A stretch of DNA of 64,000 nucleotides from an uncultured Alphaproteobacteria bacterium (GCA_902575815.1 CACGTA010000003.1:31898-95897), one strand, 5' to 3'. Shown: positions 10,548-20,513, numbered from the stretch's first letter. Numbers and translations are program-made. Notes: generated by a model from the letters alone, not told the origin.

Positions 10548-11360
10548 TCATTTATTTTCAAATAAATCTAAAATCTCACCATTTTCACTGAAAATTCCAC
10601 ACAAAATTCTATTATTAGATAAGGGCTGTTTAAATAAGGTACAAACAATATTATTTTTAGAAATTTCTAACTGATTTATATGTTTAGATTCATATCCTCT
10701 TACAATCCTCAAAAATGTTTTGTAAGGCTGTTGCATTGTCGAAAAATTTTGATAGCCCCACCAAAAACAATCATTTTGTGCAGATAGAGGTCTAGAAACA
10801 TCTACTCCTCTATTTACAAACAATATTTTTTTTGTGTGTGAATATGCAGCATGTTTTAGATTCAAAAAATATTGAACGTGACCCGGGTTATCATTAATAG
10901 CTTTATTTAAGTTTGAGGTCCATTTTGATATATTGATTGTTCCAGAGGATGCTACTTTTTTAACTTCATTTTCTGAAAAACCATATGATTTAATTGTTTC
11001 GTTTACTCCATGATCAAACATCCATTCTAAGATTTCAGTAGGATTAGGTGCTAGTTGTAATTGCAATAATTTACTAAACATTTCCTCTTGGGCACCTCTT
11101 AAAAATATAATTGAATCAGGTTTCAATTTAAACTTTGACATTAAATTAAATCTTAAATCAATGACACTACTTAAGGTATCTTTTGAGTTATGCCCTAACC
11201 CAATAATATTACCCAAGAAAATCAATTTGTCGTTTGACTCAAAATTATTCAGAATAAATTCTTTAATAGATATAAATGATTTTAAATTTGAATGTATAGA
11301 ACCTATAGCCCATAATTTATTTGATTTTTTTAATTCTACAAAATTACTAATATTTTCCAA
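10548..11360 (-). CDS. Metallophosphoesterase (PPP-family)-like protein with degenerate catalytic motifs
   Basis: 270 aa; fold landmarks recognisable (WAIGSIHSNLKS, KLIFLGNIIGLGHNS, SIIFLRGAQEEM), but canonical GDxHG / GDxxDRG / GNHE residues are replaced. Confidence 0.65.
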   Translation of the reverse strand: MENISNFVELKKSNKLWAIGSIHSNLKSFISIKEFILNNFESNDKLIFLGNIIGLGHNSKDTLSSVIDLRFNLMSKFKLKPDSIIFLRGAQEEMFSKLLQLQLAPNPTEILEWMFDHGVNETIKSYGFSENEVKKVASSGTINISKWTSNLNKAINDNPGHVQYFLNLKHAAYSHTKKILFVNRGVDVSRPLSAQNDCFWWGYQNFSTMQQPYKTFLRIVRGYESKHINQLEISKNNIVCTLFKQPLSNNRILCGIFSENGEILDLFENK

Positions 11361-11364
11361 GATT

Positions 11365-11868
11365 TTATTTTTTACTCAAAATTTGTTCTATTTTTTCTGT
11401 TGATTGAAAATAATCTGTTTTTTCAACTGCAGCTACTTCTCTTGCTAAGCGTTCAATAGCAACTTGAAACATTTGTCTTTCACTGTAAGATTGTTCAGCT
11501 TGACTACTTTTTCTAAACAAGTCTCTTACTACTTCAGAAATTTTAATAGGATCACCAGAAAAGATTTTTGTTTCATATTCCTGGGCCCTCCTACTCCACA
11601 TAATTCTTCGTATTTTAGGTTTTAGTTTTAAAGTAGAGTAAACTTCATCAATAGTTTTTTTTGAAGAAATCTTTCTTAAACCAACCTCGTCTTTTTTTTC
11701 AAGTGGGACTCTAATTATTAGTTTTGATTGTTCCATTTTGACAACATAAAAACTTGTTTTAATATTTGATATCTCCATATTTTCTATTTTTGTAATCTCT
11801 CCAACTCCATGTTTAGGATAAACAACTATTTCTCCTATTTTGAATTCAGAATTTTTTTTTACTTTCAT
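11365..11868 (-). CDS. CarD family transcriptional regulator
   Basis: 167 aa; FKIGEIVVYPKHGVGEI ... VPLEKKDEVGLRKI. Confidence 0.95.
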   Translation of the reverse strand: MKVKKNSEFKIGEIVVYPKHGVGEITKIENMEISNIKTSFYVVKMEQSKLIIRVPLEKKDEVGLRKISSKKTIDEVYSTLKLKPKIRRIMWSRRAQEYETKIFSGDPIKISEVVRDLFRKSSQAEQSYSERQMFQVAIERLAREVAAVEKTDYFQSTEKIEQILSKK

Positions 11869-12201
11869 CTATTTTCCGGGTTTTTCACTAAAGTGATTGT
11901 TATATTTATCTTCAACATTCTGCCATTTTTCTGCATCTTCAGGTGCTTCTTTTTTTTCACTAATATTAGGCCATATTTCAGAATATTTTCTATTGATTTC
12001 TGCCCATTTTTCTATTCCATCCTCTGTATCTGATAAAATTGCATCTACTGGACACTCTGGTTCGCAGACTCCACAATCAATACACTCATCTGGATGTATA
12101 ACAAGCATATTCTCACCTTCATAAAAGCAATCAACAGGACAAACTTCTACACAATCCATGTGTTTACATTTTATACATTTTTCATCTACTACGTATGTCA
12201 T
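11869..12201 (-). CDS. fdxA: Ferredoxin (7Fe/8Fe FdxA type)
   Basis: 110 aa; [47 protein letters not shown]. Confidence 0.96.
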   Translation of the reverse strand: MTYVVDEKCIKCKHMDCVEVCPVDCFYEGENMLVIHPDECIDCGVCEPECPVDAILSDTEDGIEKWAEINRKYSEIWPNISEKKEAPEDAEKWQNVEDKYNNHFSEKPGK

Positions 12202-12207
12202 ATAGCT

Positions 12208-12651
12208 TTAAATTTTATCTAGAGCTCTCTTTCGTGCATTTCCAGACTTTATATCAGAAATATATAGTAGTCCTGCCAACCTTCTAATCAGATTTGACTC
12301 ATAATCATGGATCTCGCCATCAGATAATACAATTTCCCAAAGTGCTTCTATAAGAAGAACTTTTTTATCATCAGAAAAATTTTTATTTATATATGATGTA
12401 TAATAATAAAGAGATTTTGCATTGTCTTTGTTATTTATTGCCTCATCTAGTGCTAATTCAACATTATTTTGATCTTCTTCAAAAATATTTACTAAACTTA
12501 ATTTAATTTTACCTAATTCATGATCACTAATTTGACCATCAGTATAAGCTGCCTCAATCATCAGTCCACATAATAAACTTAGATTTGTATTATCATCTCT
12601 TTCTTCTGTAGAATCTTGATTACTTAAAATATTTTTTAATAAATTTATCAA
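12208..12651 (-). CDS. TerB-like family protein
   Basis: 147 aa; two acidic repeats (AAYTDGQISDHELGKI; IVLSDGEIHDYESNLI) typical of TerB-like folds. Confidence 0.85.
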   Translation of the reverse strand: MINLLKNILSNQDSTEERDDNTNLSLLCGLMIEAAYTDGQISDHELGKIKLSLVNIFEEDQNNVELALDEAINNKDNAKSLYYYTSYINKNFSDDKKVLLIEALWEIVLSDGEIHDYESNLIRRLAGLLYISDIKSGNARKRALDKI

Positions 12652-12671
12652 TTTTTACCTTTAACCTACTA

Positions 12672-15221
12672 TTAAAGAAGTTTCTCTAAAACTGCAAAGG
12701 GAGAATTAGGATCTTTTTGAATTTTACTTATTTTAGTTTTTTTGTTTATTGTTTTTTCTTTAATTTTATTTATGTTTTTTTTTGTTTCTCTATTATTTTT
12801 GTTTATAAAATATAATTTTTTATTATCTGAAATAGTTAAATAATCATATCCACAAAAAACCATTATGTCTTTTAGTTGATCACTATTACAACCAATTGGA
12901 TTCATCAAATCAGAATTTTCTAAAAAAGGACCTTTCTTTATTTTTTGCCTTGCTATAAAAAATATTTTTTCAAAAACATCTATTCTAAATACAAATTTGT
13001 TAATATTTATATATCCAATAGACTGCCAATAGTTCTCTGGCATTTTGACATCTGATATAAAAGATACTCTTCCATTAGTTGGCAATGGGAGAAGATCATC
13101 TATGTCAATTTTATAGAATGTTTTCCATAAAATTGCACATAGCTCCAAGGGTTTTTTCTTCAATAAACTTGGTATAAAAAAATATTTAGCTCCTATTCTA
13201 ATACCAAGTTTGGAAAGCTGCACTTTACTATCTTGTGAAATTTCCTTTAAAGAGATTTTGAATTTATCTATTGGATAGTTTCCAAAACTTTCAAGACAAT
13301 TAAAAGCCATTGCTCTAATTTCTGAATTTAAATCATCATCTAAATTTTTAGTTAAAGGATATATTGTATCTTTAATTTCATTGTCTAACCATTTTTGGAG
13401 TTTTGCAGATATTAGTAGTTTATTTTCTGAAGTTAGAAATTCAGAATTTAAAGCCTCTACAAATGGTTTATAAATTGATTTACCTTTTTTTAGTTTACCA
13501 ATAGGTTCATCTCCCCAAAAAACAAAGGTTTCATCTTTAATTTTAATTTTATTAATTTCACCAAAACTAATTGACTCAAATGGTGCATTCAAGAAATTTT
13601 CTATTTTTTCATCAATCATTTTTCTTACTGATTTTTTTATATTACTAATCGAAAAAAGAGACTGTGAAAATATTTTTTTATCTTCAATCAGGTCAAAACC
13701 TTTAATAATTCCATATCTAGTAGTATCAAGAAATATTTCATTATTATTTTTTTCAAGAATATCTTCAATATTTTGAATATTTGGATTTCTAATAAAAAAT
13801 TTAGATGAATAGTCTATGAATTTTTTTGTAAGACTATCGTGTAATTGATCGGATAGTGCATTTTCTATCTTTTGTGTTTTTTCTGTCCAATAATAAGCTT
13901 TTTTTAGCCATTCATAGTTGTTTGAGATATAGGTCCAAGTTCTTATTTGAGAAATCTTTATTGATAACTCAGGGATGCCGCCCCCAAAATTGTCTAATTT
14001 ACTAACTTTCTTATTTATCCAATCTTCAGGTATGAAGTAATTATTATCAATTAAAATAAGAAAAATTTCTTTTAGAAATAATAAATAATTATCATTAAAT
14101 AATTTTTCAAAATCTGGAATTTGGCAAATATCCCAAAGTAATTTTAAATTTCTTTTTGTTCCTAAATTTTTTTTTATATTATTATCATTTATTAGGTTGC
14201 GAAAATTTAGCTCGTCTAAAGCATTTTTTTTATGGATGAAATAATTTTGTATAGGATATTTTTTTAATGAAGATAAAAATGAATCAATAGATTTAAAATC
14301 TAAATCACTATTTCTCCAATAAATTTTTTGAATACTATCAAAATTATGATTTTCTATTTGCTGAATAATACGTTGATCTAAATTACCTGCGTCTTTAGTA
14401 TAACTAAAAGTTCCATCCTGTTTATATCTTCCAGCTCTACCTGCTATTTGTCCTAATTCATTTGGTGTAAGATTACGATTATATCTACCATCAAATTTTT
14501 CTAATGATGAAAAACTTACATGATTAATATTAAGATTTAAACCCATTCCAATTGCGTCTGTAGCAACAAGATAGTCAACATTTTTATTTTCATATACCTC
14601 AACTTGTGCATTCCTAGTTCTTGGGCTTAAGGATCCCAAAACAACTGCTGTACCACCTTTGTGAGTTCTTATATTTTCTGCAATTTCATAAACTTTATTT
14701 ATATTAAATGCAATTATTGCAGAACGTGGTTCAAGTTTAGAAAAATTTTGTTTTCTTATAAATGAGAGTTGAGAAAATCTATTTTTTTTTTCAACTACAA
14801 TTTTTGGATAAATTTTTTTTAATATATTTTCTATAATTAATGATCCTAAAAAAATAGTTTGAAAATTTCCCCTTAAATTTAAAATTTTGTCTGTAAAAAT
14901 ATGTCCTCTTTCATAATCGGCAGCTAGTTGTACTTCATCGATAATTACACAATCGACTGATATTTTCTTAGGCATTGACTCAACAGTACAAAAAAAATAT
15001 TTTGCTTCCTTAGGATAAATTTTTTCTTCACCAGTTATTAATGCAACTTTGTTAAGTCCAATTCTTTTTACTGCTTTATCATAATTCTCTCTTGCAAGTA
15101 ATCTTAAGGGAAATCCAAAAATTCCAGAAGAATAGGAAAATAATTTTTCAAATGCTGTGTAAGTTTTACCAGTATTAGTAGGCCCAAGTATGGCTAGCAA
15201 ATTTTCGTCTTCATTGTACAT
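12672..15221 (-). CDS. SUV3-like ATP-dependent helicase
   Basis: 849 aa; AILGPTNTGKTYTAFEKL, IIDEVQLAAD, VATDAIGMGLNL and GQIAGRAGR. Confidence 0.93.
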   Translation of the reverse strand: MYNEDENLLAILGPTNTGKTYTAFEKLFSYSSGIFGFPLRLLARENYDKAVKRIGLNKVALITGEEKIYPKEAKYFFCTVESMPKKISVDCVIIDEVQLAADYERGHIFTDKILNLRGNFQTIFLGSLIIENILKKIYPKIVVEKKNRFSQLSFIRKQNFSKLEPRSAIIAFNINKVYEIAENIRTHKGGTAVVLGSLSPRTRNAQVEVYENKNVDYLVATDAIGMGLNLNINHVSFSSLEKFDGRYNRNLTPNELGQIAGRAGRYKQDGTFSYTKDAGNLDQRIIQQIENHNFDSIQKIYWRNSDLDFKSIDSFLSSLKKYPIQNYFIHKKNALDELNFRNLINDNNIKKNLGTKRNLKLLWDICQIPDFEKLFNDNYLLFLKEIFLILIDNNYFIPEDWINKKVSKLDNFGGGIPELSIKISQIRTWTYISNNYEWLKKAYYWTEKTQKIENALSDQLHDSLTKKFIDYSSKFFIRNPNIQNIEDILEKNNNEIFLDTTRYGIIKGFDLIEDKKIFSQSLFSISNIKKSVRKMIDEKIENFLNAPFESISFGEINKIKIKDETFVFWGDEPIGKLKKGKSIYKPFVEALNSEFLTSENKLLISAKLQKWLDNEIKDTIYPLTKNLDDDLNSEIRAMAFNCLESFGNYPIDKFKISLKEISQDSKVQLSKLGIRIGAKYFFIPSLLKKKPLELCAILWKTFYKIDIDDLLPLPTNGRVSFISDVKMPENYWQSIGYININKFVFRIDVFEKIFFIARQKIKKGPFLENSDLMNPIGCNSDQLKDIMVFCGYDYLTISDNKKLYFINKNNRETKKNINKIKEKTINKKTKISKIQKDPNSPFAVLEKLL

Positions 15222-15225
15222 TAAA

Positions 15226-17868
15226 CTATGCAGCTTCTGATATTATCTCATTTAAAACGTAGTTTAAAATTCCTCCAGCTTTATAATATTCAAGTTCCTT
15301 ATTGGTATCTATTCTACACTTTAAGTTAATACTTTTACATTCTGCAGAATTAATTTCACAATCAAGTATTATTCCGGGTTTCAAATTAGACAAACCAAAT
15401 ATAGATACAGTTTCTTCACCATTAATATTAAGATTTATTTTGTTTTTATTGTCTGTAAATTCAAGAGGTAAAACACCCATTCCAATTAGATTTGAACGGT
15501 GAATTCTCTCAAAACTCTCTGCAATTACTGCTCTAACACCTAAAAGTCTTGTTCCCTTAGCCGCCCAATCTCTTGAGGAACCAGTGCCGTATTCTTTTCC
15601 CGCTATTATAACTGTATCAATATTATTCTTTATGTACTCTTGAGCTGCATCATAAATTGACATTTGTTTATTTGAAAGAAAAGATTTAGTATAACCCCCT
15701 TCAACATTTTCTAAAATTTGGTTCTTGATTCTTATATTTGCAAAAGTACCTCTCATCATAATTTCATGATTACCCCTTCTTGATCCATAAGAATTGAAAT
15801 TTCTAGTATTGATTTGTCTATCAGTTAAATAATGGCCAGCTGGACTATCTTCTTTGATATTACCCGCAGGAGAAATATGATCAGTTGTTACGCTATCACC
15901 AAGTATTGCTAATATTCTTGCATCTTTTATATCTTTTAATTCAAAATTATTTTTTGTATCAAAGAAAGGTGGGTGTTTAATGTAAGTGCTAGTATCGTTC
16001 CAATCATATGTTGTGTTTTTAGAATAGTTAATTGATTTCCAATTATCATCACCCTTGTAAATTTCTTTGTATCTTTCTTTAAACATTTCCGGAGTTAGAG
16101 ATAAGCTAAGTGTTTGATTGATTTCTGTATTGGATGGCCATAAATCTTTTAAAAATATTTTTTTTCCAGATTTAGATATGCCAATATAGTCAGTTGTAAG
16201 ATTTGTATTTATATTGCCAGCAATTGCATATGCAACAACAAGGGGAGGGGAAGCAAGAAAATTTGCTTTAACTTCTTGATGAACTCTTCCTTCAAAGTTT
16301 CTATTGCCAGATAAAACCGAACAAACGGTTAAATTATTTTTTTTAATTTCATCAGAAATCCATTCATCCAAAGGGCCAGAATTACCAATGCAAGTTGTAC
16401 ATCCATAGCCAACTGTATTAAAACCAAGGGTATCAAGATATTCTGTTAATCCAGCTTTATTAAGATAGTCACTAACAACTTTGCTTCCTGGTGCTAAACT
16501 AGTCTTAACCCAGGGCTTAACCTGCAAACCTAATTCAACTGCCTTTTTTGCAACTAGACCAGCTGCAATCATTACATTAGGATTGGATGTGTTTGTGCAA
16601 CTAGTAATTGCTGCTATTACGATATCACCTGAATTTATTTTATTATTTTTAATATTTTGATTTATATCTATCTTTCTAAATTCAGTTGGAACTTCCTTTA
16701 AAAGTATTTTATCCTGAGGTCTTTTTGGTCCAGCTAGAGAAGGCTCAACTGTGTCTATGTCCAGGAATATTCTGTCAGAGTAGTCAGGGGAGTAGTTTTC
16801 ATCCACCCAAAGTGTTTGTTTTTTTGCATATTTTTTAACAATATTTATATGCTCACTTTCTTTACCTGTTAATTTAAGATAACTTAAAGTCTCTTCGTCT
16901 GTTGGAAAAAATCCACAAGTAGCTCCATACTCTGGTGCCATATTAGAAATTGTTGCTCTATCTGCTAATGATAAATTCTTTAAACCATTTCCATAAAATT
17001 CTACAAACTTTCCAACAACACCTTTATCTCTCAGTATTTTAGTAATAGATAAAACTAGATCAGTTGCAGTAATTCCTTCCTTTAGTGTTCCTTTAAGTTC
17101 AAAACCAATTACATCTGGAATATTCAAAGAAATTGCTTGACCTAGCATGGCTGCTTCAGCCTCTATCCCTCCAACTCCCCATCCTAAGACGGACAGTGAA
17201 TTAACCATTGTGGTATGACTATCTGTGCCTACAACTGAATCTGGGAACAAATATTTTTGGTTATCAATTTCCTTTAACCATATAGTCTTCGCTATATTTT
17301 CTAAGTTTACTTGATGACAGATTCCAGCTCCTGGAGGAACGAGATAGAAGTTATCAAATGAGCTTTGTCCCCATTTTAGAAATTCATATCTTTCCTTATT
17401 TCTATCAAATTCTTTTTTAACATTTTCTTTTAAAGCATTATTAGTCTTATAAGTATCTACTGTAACGGAATGATCTATAACGAGATCTACCCTGGATAGT
17501 GGGTTTATTTTTTTTGGCTCAATTCCTCTTGATTTTAATGCATTTCGCATTGCAGCTAGATCAGCAACAGCAGGTACGCCGGTGAAGTCTTGCATTAGAA
17601 CTCGTGTTGGAAAAAAAGCTATTTCAATTTTCTCATCTTTTTTATTAATTTGTTTTAATGAATAGAAAACTTTGGAAATCATATCTTTGGTAACATTTTC
17701 CCCATCCTCATTTCTAAGTAAGTTTTCAATTATTATTTTTATTGAAATTGGGATTTTGCTTAGATTAATTTCAAAGTATTCCGCTGCTTTATTTAAATCA
17801 AAATATTTAAACCTTTCATTATTTATTTCAATTATATCTTCTGATTTAAAAGAATTTAAATTTTTCAT
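15226..17868 (-). CDS. acnA: Aconitate hydratase
   Basis: 880 aa; VVGTDSHTTMVN, ITSCTNTSNP, GYGCTTCIGNSGPL and GSSRDWAAKGT. Confidence 0.98.
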   Translation of the reverse strand: MKNLNSFKSEDIIEINNERFKYFDLNKAAEYFEINLSKIPISIKIIIENLLRNEDGENVTKDMISKVFYSLKQINKKDEKIEIAFFPTRVLMQDFTGVPAVADLAAMRNALKSRGIEPKKINPLSRVDLVIDHSVTVDTYKTNNALKENVKKEFDRNKERYEFLKWGQSSFDNFYLVPPGAGICHQVNLENIAKTIWLKEIDNQKYLFPDSVVGTDSHTTMVNSLSVLGWGVGGIEAEAAMLGQAISLNIPDVIGFELKGTLKEGITATDLVLSITKILRDKGVVGKFVEFYGNGLKNLSLADRATISNMAPEYGATCGFFPTDEETLSYLKLTGKESEHINIVKKYAKKQTLWVDENYSPDYSDRIFLDIDTVEPSLAGPKRPQDKILLKEVPTEFRKIDINQNIKNNKINSGDIVIAAITSCTNTSNPNVMIAAGLVAKKAVELGLQVKPWVKTSLAPGSKVVSDYLNKAGLTEYLDTLGFNTVGYGCTTCIGNSGPLDEWISDEIKKNNLTVCSVLSGNRNFEGRVHQEVKANFLASPPLVVAYAIAGNINTNLTTDYIGISKSGKKIFLKDLWPSNTEINQTLSLSLTPEMFKERYKEIYKGDDNWKSINYSKNTTYDWNDTSTYIKHPPFFDTKNNFELKDIKDARILAILGDSVTTDHISPAGNIKEDSPAGHYLTDRQINTRNFNSYGSRRGNHEIMMRGTFANIRIKNQILENVEGGYTKSFLSNKQMSIYDAAQEYIKNNIDTVIIAGKEYGTGSSRDWAAKGTRLLGVRAVIAESFERIHRSNLIGMGVLPLEFTDNKNKINLNINGEETVSIFGLSNLKPGIILDCEINSAECKSINLKCRIDTNKELEYYKAGGILNYVLNEIISEAA

Positions 17869-18103
17869 GCTAAAAATGATTAATAAATTATAATATTTAA
17901 ATAGTATGAAGATAAATTTTTGTATAGCAAAATGTTTATTTATTATAAGTTTTCAGCCAAAAAATATAAATCTACGTTATTAGTTTTTTAATATTAAGTT
18001 TTTTAAAATTATTAATTAAATCTAATTTCTGTTTAGATTTAAAATATTGCTATATTGTTGACTTTAAGCGTAAGTTTTGGGAATAAATAACCAGCCTTTT
18101 ATA

Positions 18104-18139
18104 ATTATCACTAAAATGATAATGGAGGGAGGTTCCTCC
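18104..18139 (+). promoter_or_regulatory. Possible structured 5' leader of the Lys-rich protein gene (two hairpins)
   Basis: ATTATCA-CTAAAA-TGATAAT (18104-18123) and GGAGG-GAGGTT-CCTCC (18124-18139), upstream of AAGGAG (18155-18160) and ATG 18167. Confidence 0.4.
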
Positions 18140-18166
18140 GGGGTAACAAAATACAAGGAGTATTTT

Positions 18167-18343
18167 ATGGCTAAGAAGAAAAAGAAAGCTGCTCCAAAGA
18201 AGAAGAAAAAAGCAGCTCCTAAGAAAAAGAAAAAAGCAGCTCCTAAAAAGAAAAAGAAAAAAGCTGCTCCTAAGAAAAAGAAAAAAGCAGCTCCTAAAAA
18301 GAAAAAGAAAAAAGCTGCTAAAAAGAAGAAAAAGAGAAGATAG
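18167..18343 (+). CDS. Lysine/alanine/proline-repeat, histone H1-like basic protein (58 aa)
   Basis: From the ATG with AAGGAG SD: MAKKKKKAAPKKKKKAAP...KKRR. The ORF-track start (18077) lies in the leader. Confidence 0.8.
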   Translation: MAKKKKKAAPKKKKKAAPKKKKKAAPKKKKKKAAPKKKKKAAPKKKKKKAAKKKKKRR

Positions 18344-18360
18344 TAACACTTCAATTTTTC

Positions 18361-18387
18361 AAGAAAACTTTAAAATAAAGTTTTCTT
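18361..18387 (+). terminator. Hairpin downstream of the Lys-rich gene, followed by T-rich sequence
   Basis: AAGAAAACTTTA-AAA-TAAAGTTTTCTT then TTT. Confidence 0.55.
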
Positions 18388-18410
18388 TTTCTTATCTTTT
18401 TCAAAAAGAT

Positions 18411-18436
18411 AAAACGGGGTTCTGCCCCGTTTTTTT
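18411..18436 (+). terminator. Rho-independent terminator
   Basis: AAAACGGGG-TTCTG-CCCCGTTTT followed by TTT. Confidence 0.85.
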
Positions 18437-18471
18437 ATTGTTTTAAATCAAAAAGTAATTAGATCTTAATT

Positions 18472-19077
18472 ATGATAATTGTTAAAGATTTAACAGTTGA
18501 AAGATTAGATAAAAAAATATTTGAAAATATCAATCTATCTCTTGCATCTGGAAACATAACTATTTTAAAAGGTAAAAATGGTTCTGGTAAAACTACATTT
18601 TTAAAAACAATATTAAATTTAATAGTGCCATCATTTGGATCAATATATTGGAAAGGAAAATTATTAAGAACAAATTTATACGACTTTTATAATAACGTTA
18701 CATATATTGCTGATAAAACAACAAGCTTAACGAAATTAAATGTCAAAGATAATATTAATATTTGGAAAAAAATTTTTTTATCGAATATTAATGATTCTCA
18801 AATTGAAGTTGCTTTAAAAACTTTAAAATTAGAAAACTATTTGAACCAAAAAGTTACAACATTATCTTTAGGAGAAACTAAAAAATTAGAATTATTAAGA
18901 TTAATAATAGAAAACAAAAAAATTTGGGTTCTTGATGAACCTTTATCAGGTTTAGACGATGATTCAATTGAATTAATTAAACAAACTTTTGAAGATCATT
19001 GTGCTAAAGAAGGGTCAATAATTTTTAGCTCACATCAGAATCCTGGGATCTATGTAACAGAAGAAATTCACCTATAA
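18472..19077 (+). CDS. ccmA: Heme exporter ATP-binding protein CcmA
   Basis: 201 aa; Walker A GKNGSGKTT, LSLGETKKLELLRL, WVLDEP; first gene of ccm cluster. Confidence 0.93.
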   Translation: MIIVKDLTVERLDKKIFENINLSLASGNITILKGKNGSGKTTFLKTILNLIVPSFGSIYWKGKLLRTNLYDFYNNVTYIADKTTSLTKLNVKDNINIWKKIFLSNINDSQIEVALKTLKLENYLNQKVTTLSLGETKKLELLRLIIENKKIWVLDEPLSGLDDDSIELIKQTFEDHCAKEGSIIFSSHQNPGIYVTEEIHL

Positions 19078-19080
19078 AAA

Positions 19081-19752
19081 ATGAAATTTTTAAAAAAAAT
19101 AATTTTTTTCTATTATAGAGAATACAAATTAAATCTTAGTGGTATTCAAGATATTTTAACTAATATTATTTTCTTTTTTGTATCGATTTTCATATTCATT
19201 TTTTCTATTGGTCCAGATAAGGAAACAATTTCTTTCATAGGAGTGGGTATCATATGGACATTATTATTACTAAGCTCAACATTATCTTTAAGGAAATTTT
19301 ATCAGGATGACTTTGAAAATGGAAATTTATTAATTATGCATTTAAATGGATTTAGCTTTGGTTTTATTGCTATTTTGAAAACATTATCACATTTTTTATT
19401 TGTGCAGGTACCTTTTCTATTATCAATACCGATTGCATGCATCTTACTAAATATTGCTAATGATAAACTCTTCTTCTTATTTGCTAGTTTTAGCATAGGA
19501 TCACTTATTCTGTCCTGTTTAGGTTCAATTTCATCTTCAATGAACCTAATGAATCAACGAAACTTTCTGTTGGGTAGTGTCGTTGTTATGATATTTAGTG
19601 TTCCAGTAATTATTTTTTCAGTAGGTATAATTAATATGGAAGAAAGCTTTAATTCTCTTTTAAATATATTATTTGGAATACTGTTAATTGTTTTTGCTAT
19701 AAATCCCTGGGCAAGCGGATTGTGTCTTAAACTTTCATTAGAAAATAATTAA
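19081..19752 (+). CDS. ccmB: Heme exporter permease CcmB
   Basis: 223 aa polytopic protein between ccmA and ccmC. Confidence 0.9.
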   Translation: MKFLKKIIFFYYREYKLNLSGIQDILTNIIFFFVSIFIFIFSIGPDKETISFIGVGIIWTLLLLSSTLSLRKFYQDDFENGNLLIMHLNGFSFGFIAILKTLSHFLFVQVPFLLSIPIACILLNIANDKLFFLFASFSIGSLILSCLGSISSSMNLMNQRNFLLGSVVVMIFSVPVIIFSVGIINMEESFNSLLNILFGILLIVFAINPWASGLCLKLSLENN

Positions 19753-19753
19753 T

Positions 19754-20452
19754 ATGAAGTTCTTAGTTAATCCTAGTAAATTTAATGAGATGTCTGATTA
19801 TTTGTTTAGACCAATACTGATCTTATCTATCATATTGTTTGCAATAGGTTTATTGTTTTCTTTTTATTTATCACCAGATGATTATCAGCAAGGATCAACA
19901 GTAAGAATAATGTATGTACATGTTCCAAGTGCATGGTTAGCTTTACTAACTTATGCAATAATGACACTTTATAGTATTTTGGCACTTGCTTTTAGAATAC
20001 CTTTTGGTTTTATTTTTAATACTGCAGTAGCTCCGATAGGAGCGGTTTTTACTTTAATATGTATAATAAGTGGATCTTTGTGGGGAAAACCAATGTGGGG
20101 TACTTGGTGGGTATGGGATGCGCGTTTAACATCTGTTGCTATACTTTTTATTATTTATCTAATTATTATTTTCATGAATTTATCTTTTGAAAATAGGATT
20201 GTTAGAGAAAAGGTTGTTGCTATATTTATTCTTGTTGGATCAGTAAACCTGCCGATAGTTAAATTTTCTGTGGATTGGTGGAATACCTTACATCAACCTG
20301 CAACAATAAGTAAACTATCTAAACCCAGCATTGATCCTTCAATGATGACGCCTTTAATTATTATGACATTTGCATTTATATTGATTGGAATAGCAATAGC
20401 CATTTTAAGAATAAAAACAGAGATAATTTCAAGAAAATCTTATTTAAGTTAA
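19754..20452 (+). CDS. ccmC: Heme transporter CcmC
   Basis: 232 aa; MYVHVPSAWLALLTY, GSLWGKPMWGTWWVWDARLTS. Confidence 0.96.
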   Translation: MKFLVNPSKFNEMSDYLFRPILILSIILFAIGLLFSFYLSPDDYQQGSTVRIMYVHVPSAWLALLTYAIMTLYSILALAFRIPFGFIFNTAVAPIGAVFTLICIISGSLWGKPMWGTWWVWDARLTSVAILFIIYLIIIFMNLSFENRIVREKVVAIFILVGSVNLPIVKFSVDWWNTLHQPATISKLSKPSIDPSMMTPLIIMTFAFILIGIAIAILRIKTEIISRKSYLS

Positions 20453-20513
20453 TTTGTGACTTTTGGTCCATTGGATTAAGTATCATTCCTAAGTATTTTT
20501 GTTATTAGAAACT

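Noticed and set aside
11897-12124. ORFs opposite the ferredoxin gene (74-75 aa)
   Set aside because: Antisense to a clearly conserved 4Fe-4S ferredoxin; no independent support.
18050-18354. Minus-strand ORFs of 96 and 99 aa rich in Phe/Leu (FFFFLGAAFFFF)
   Set aside because: Reverse complement of the Lys-rich repeat gene; the open frames are a by-product of the AAG/AAA repeat.
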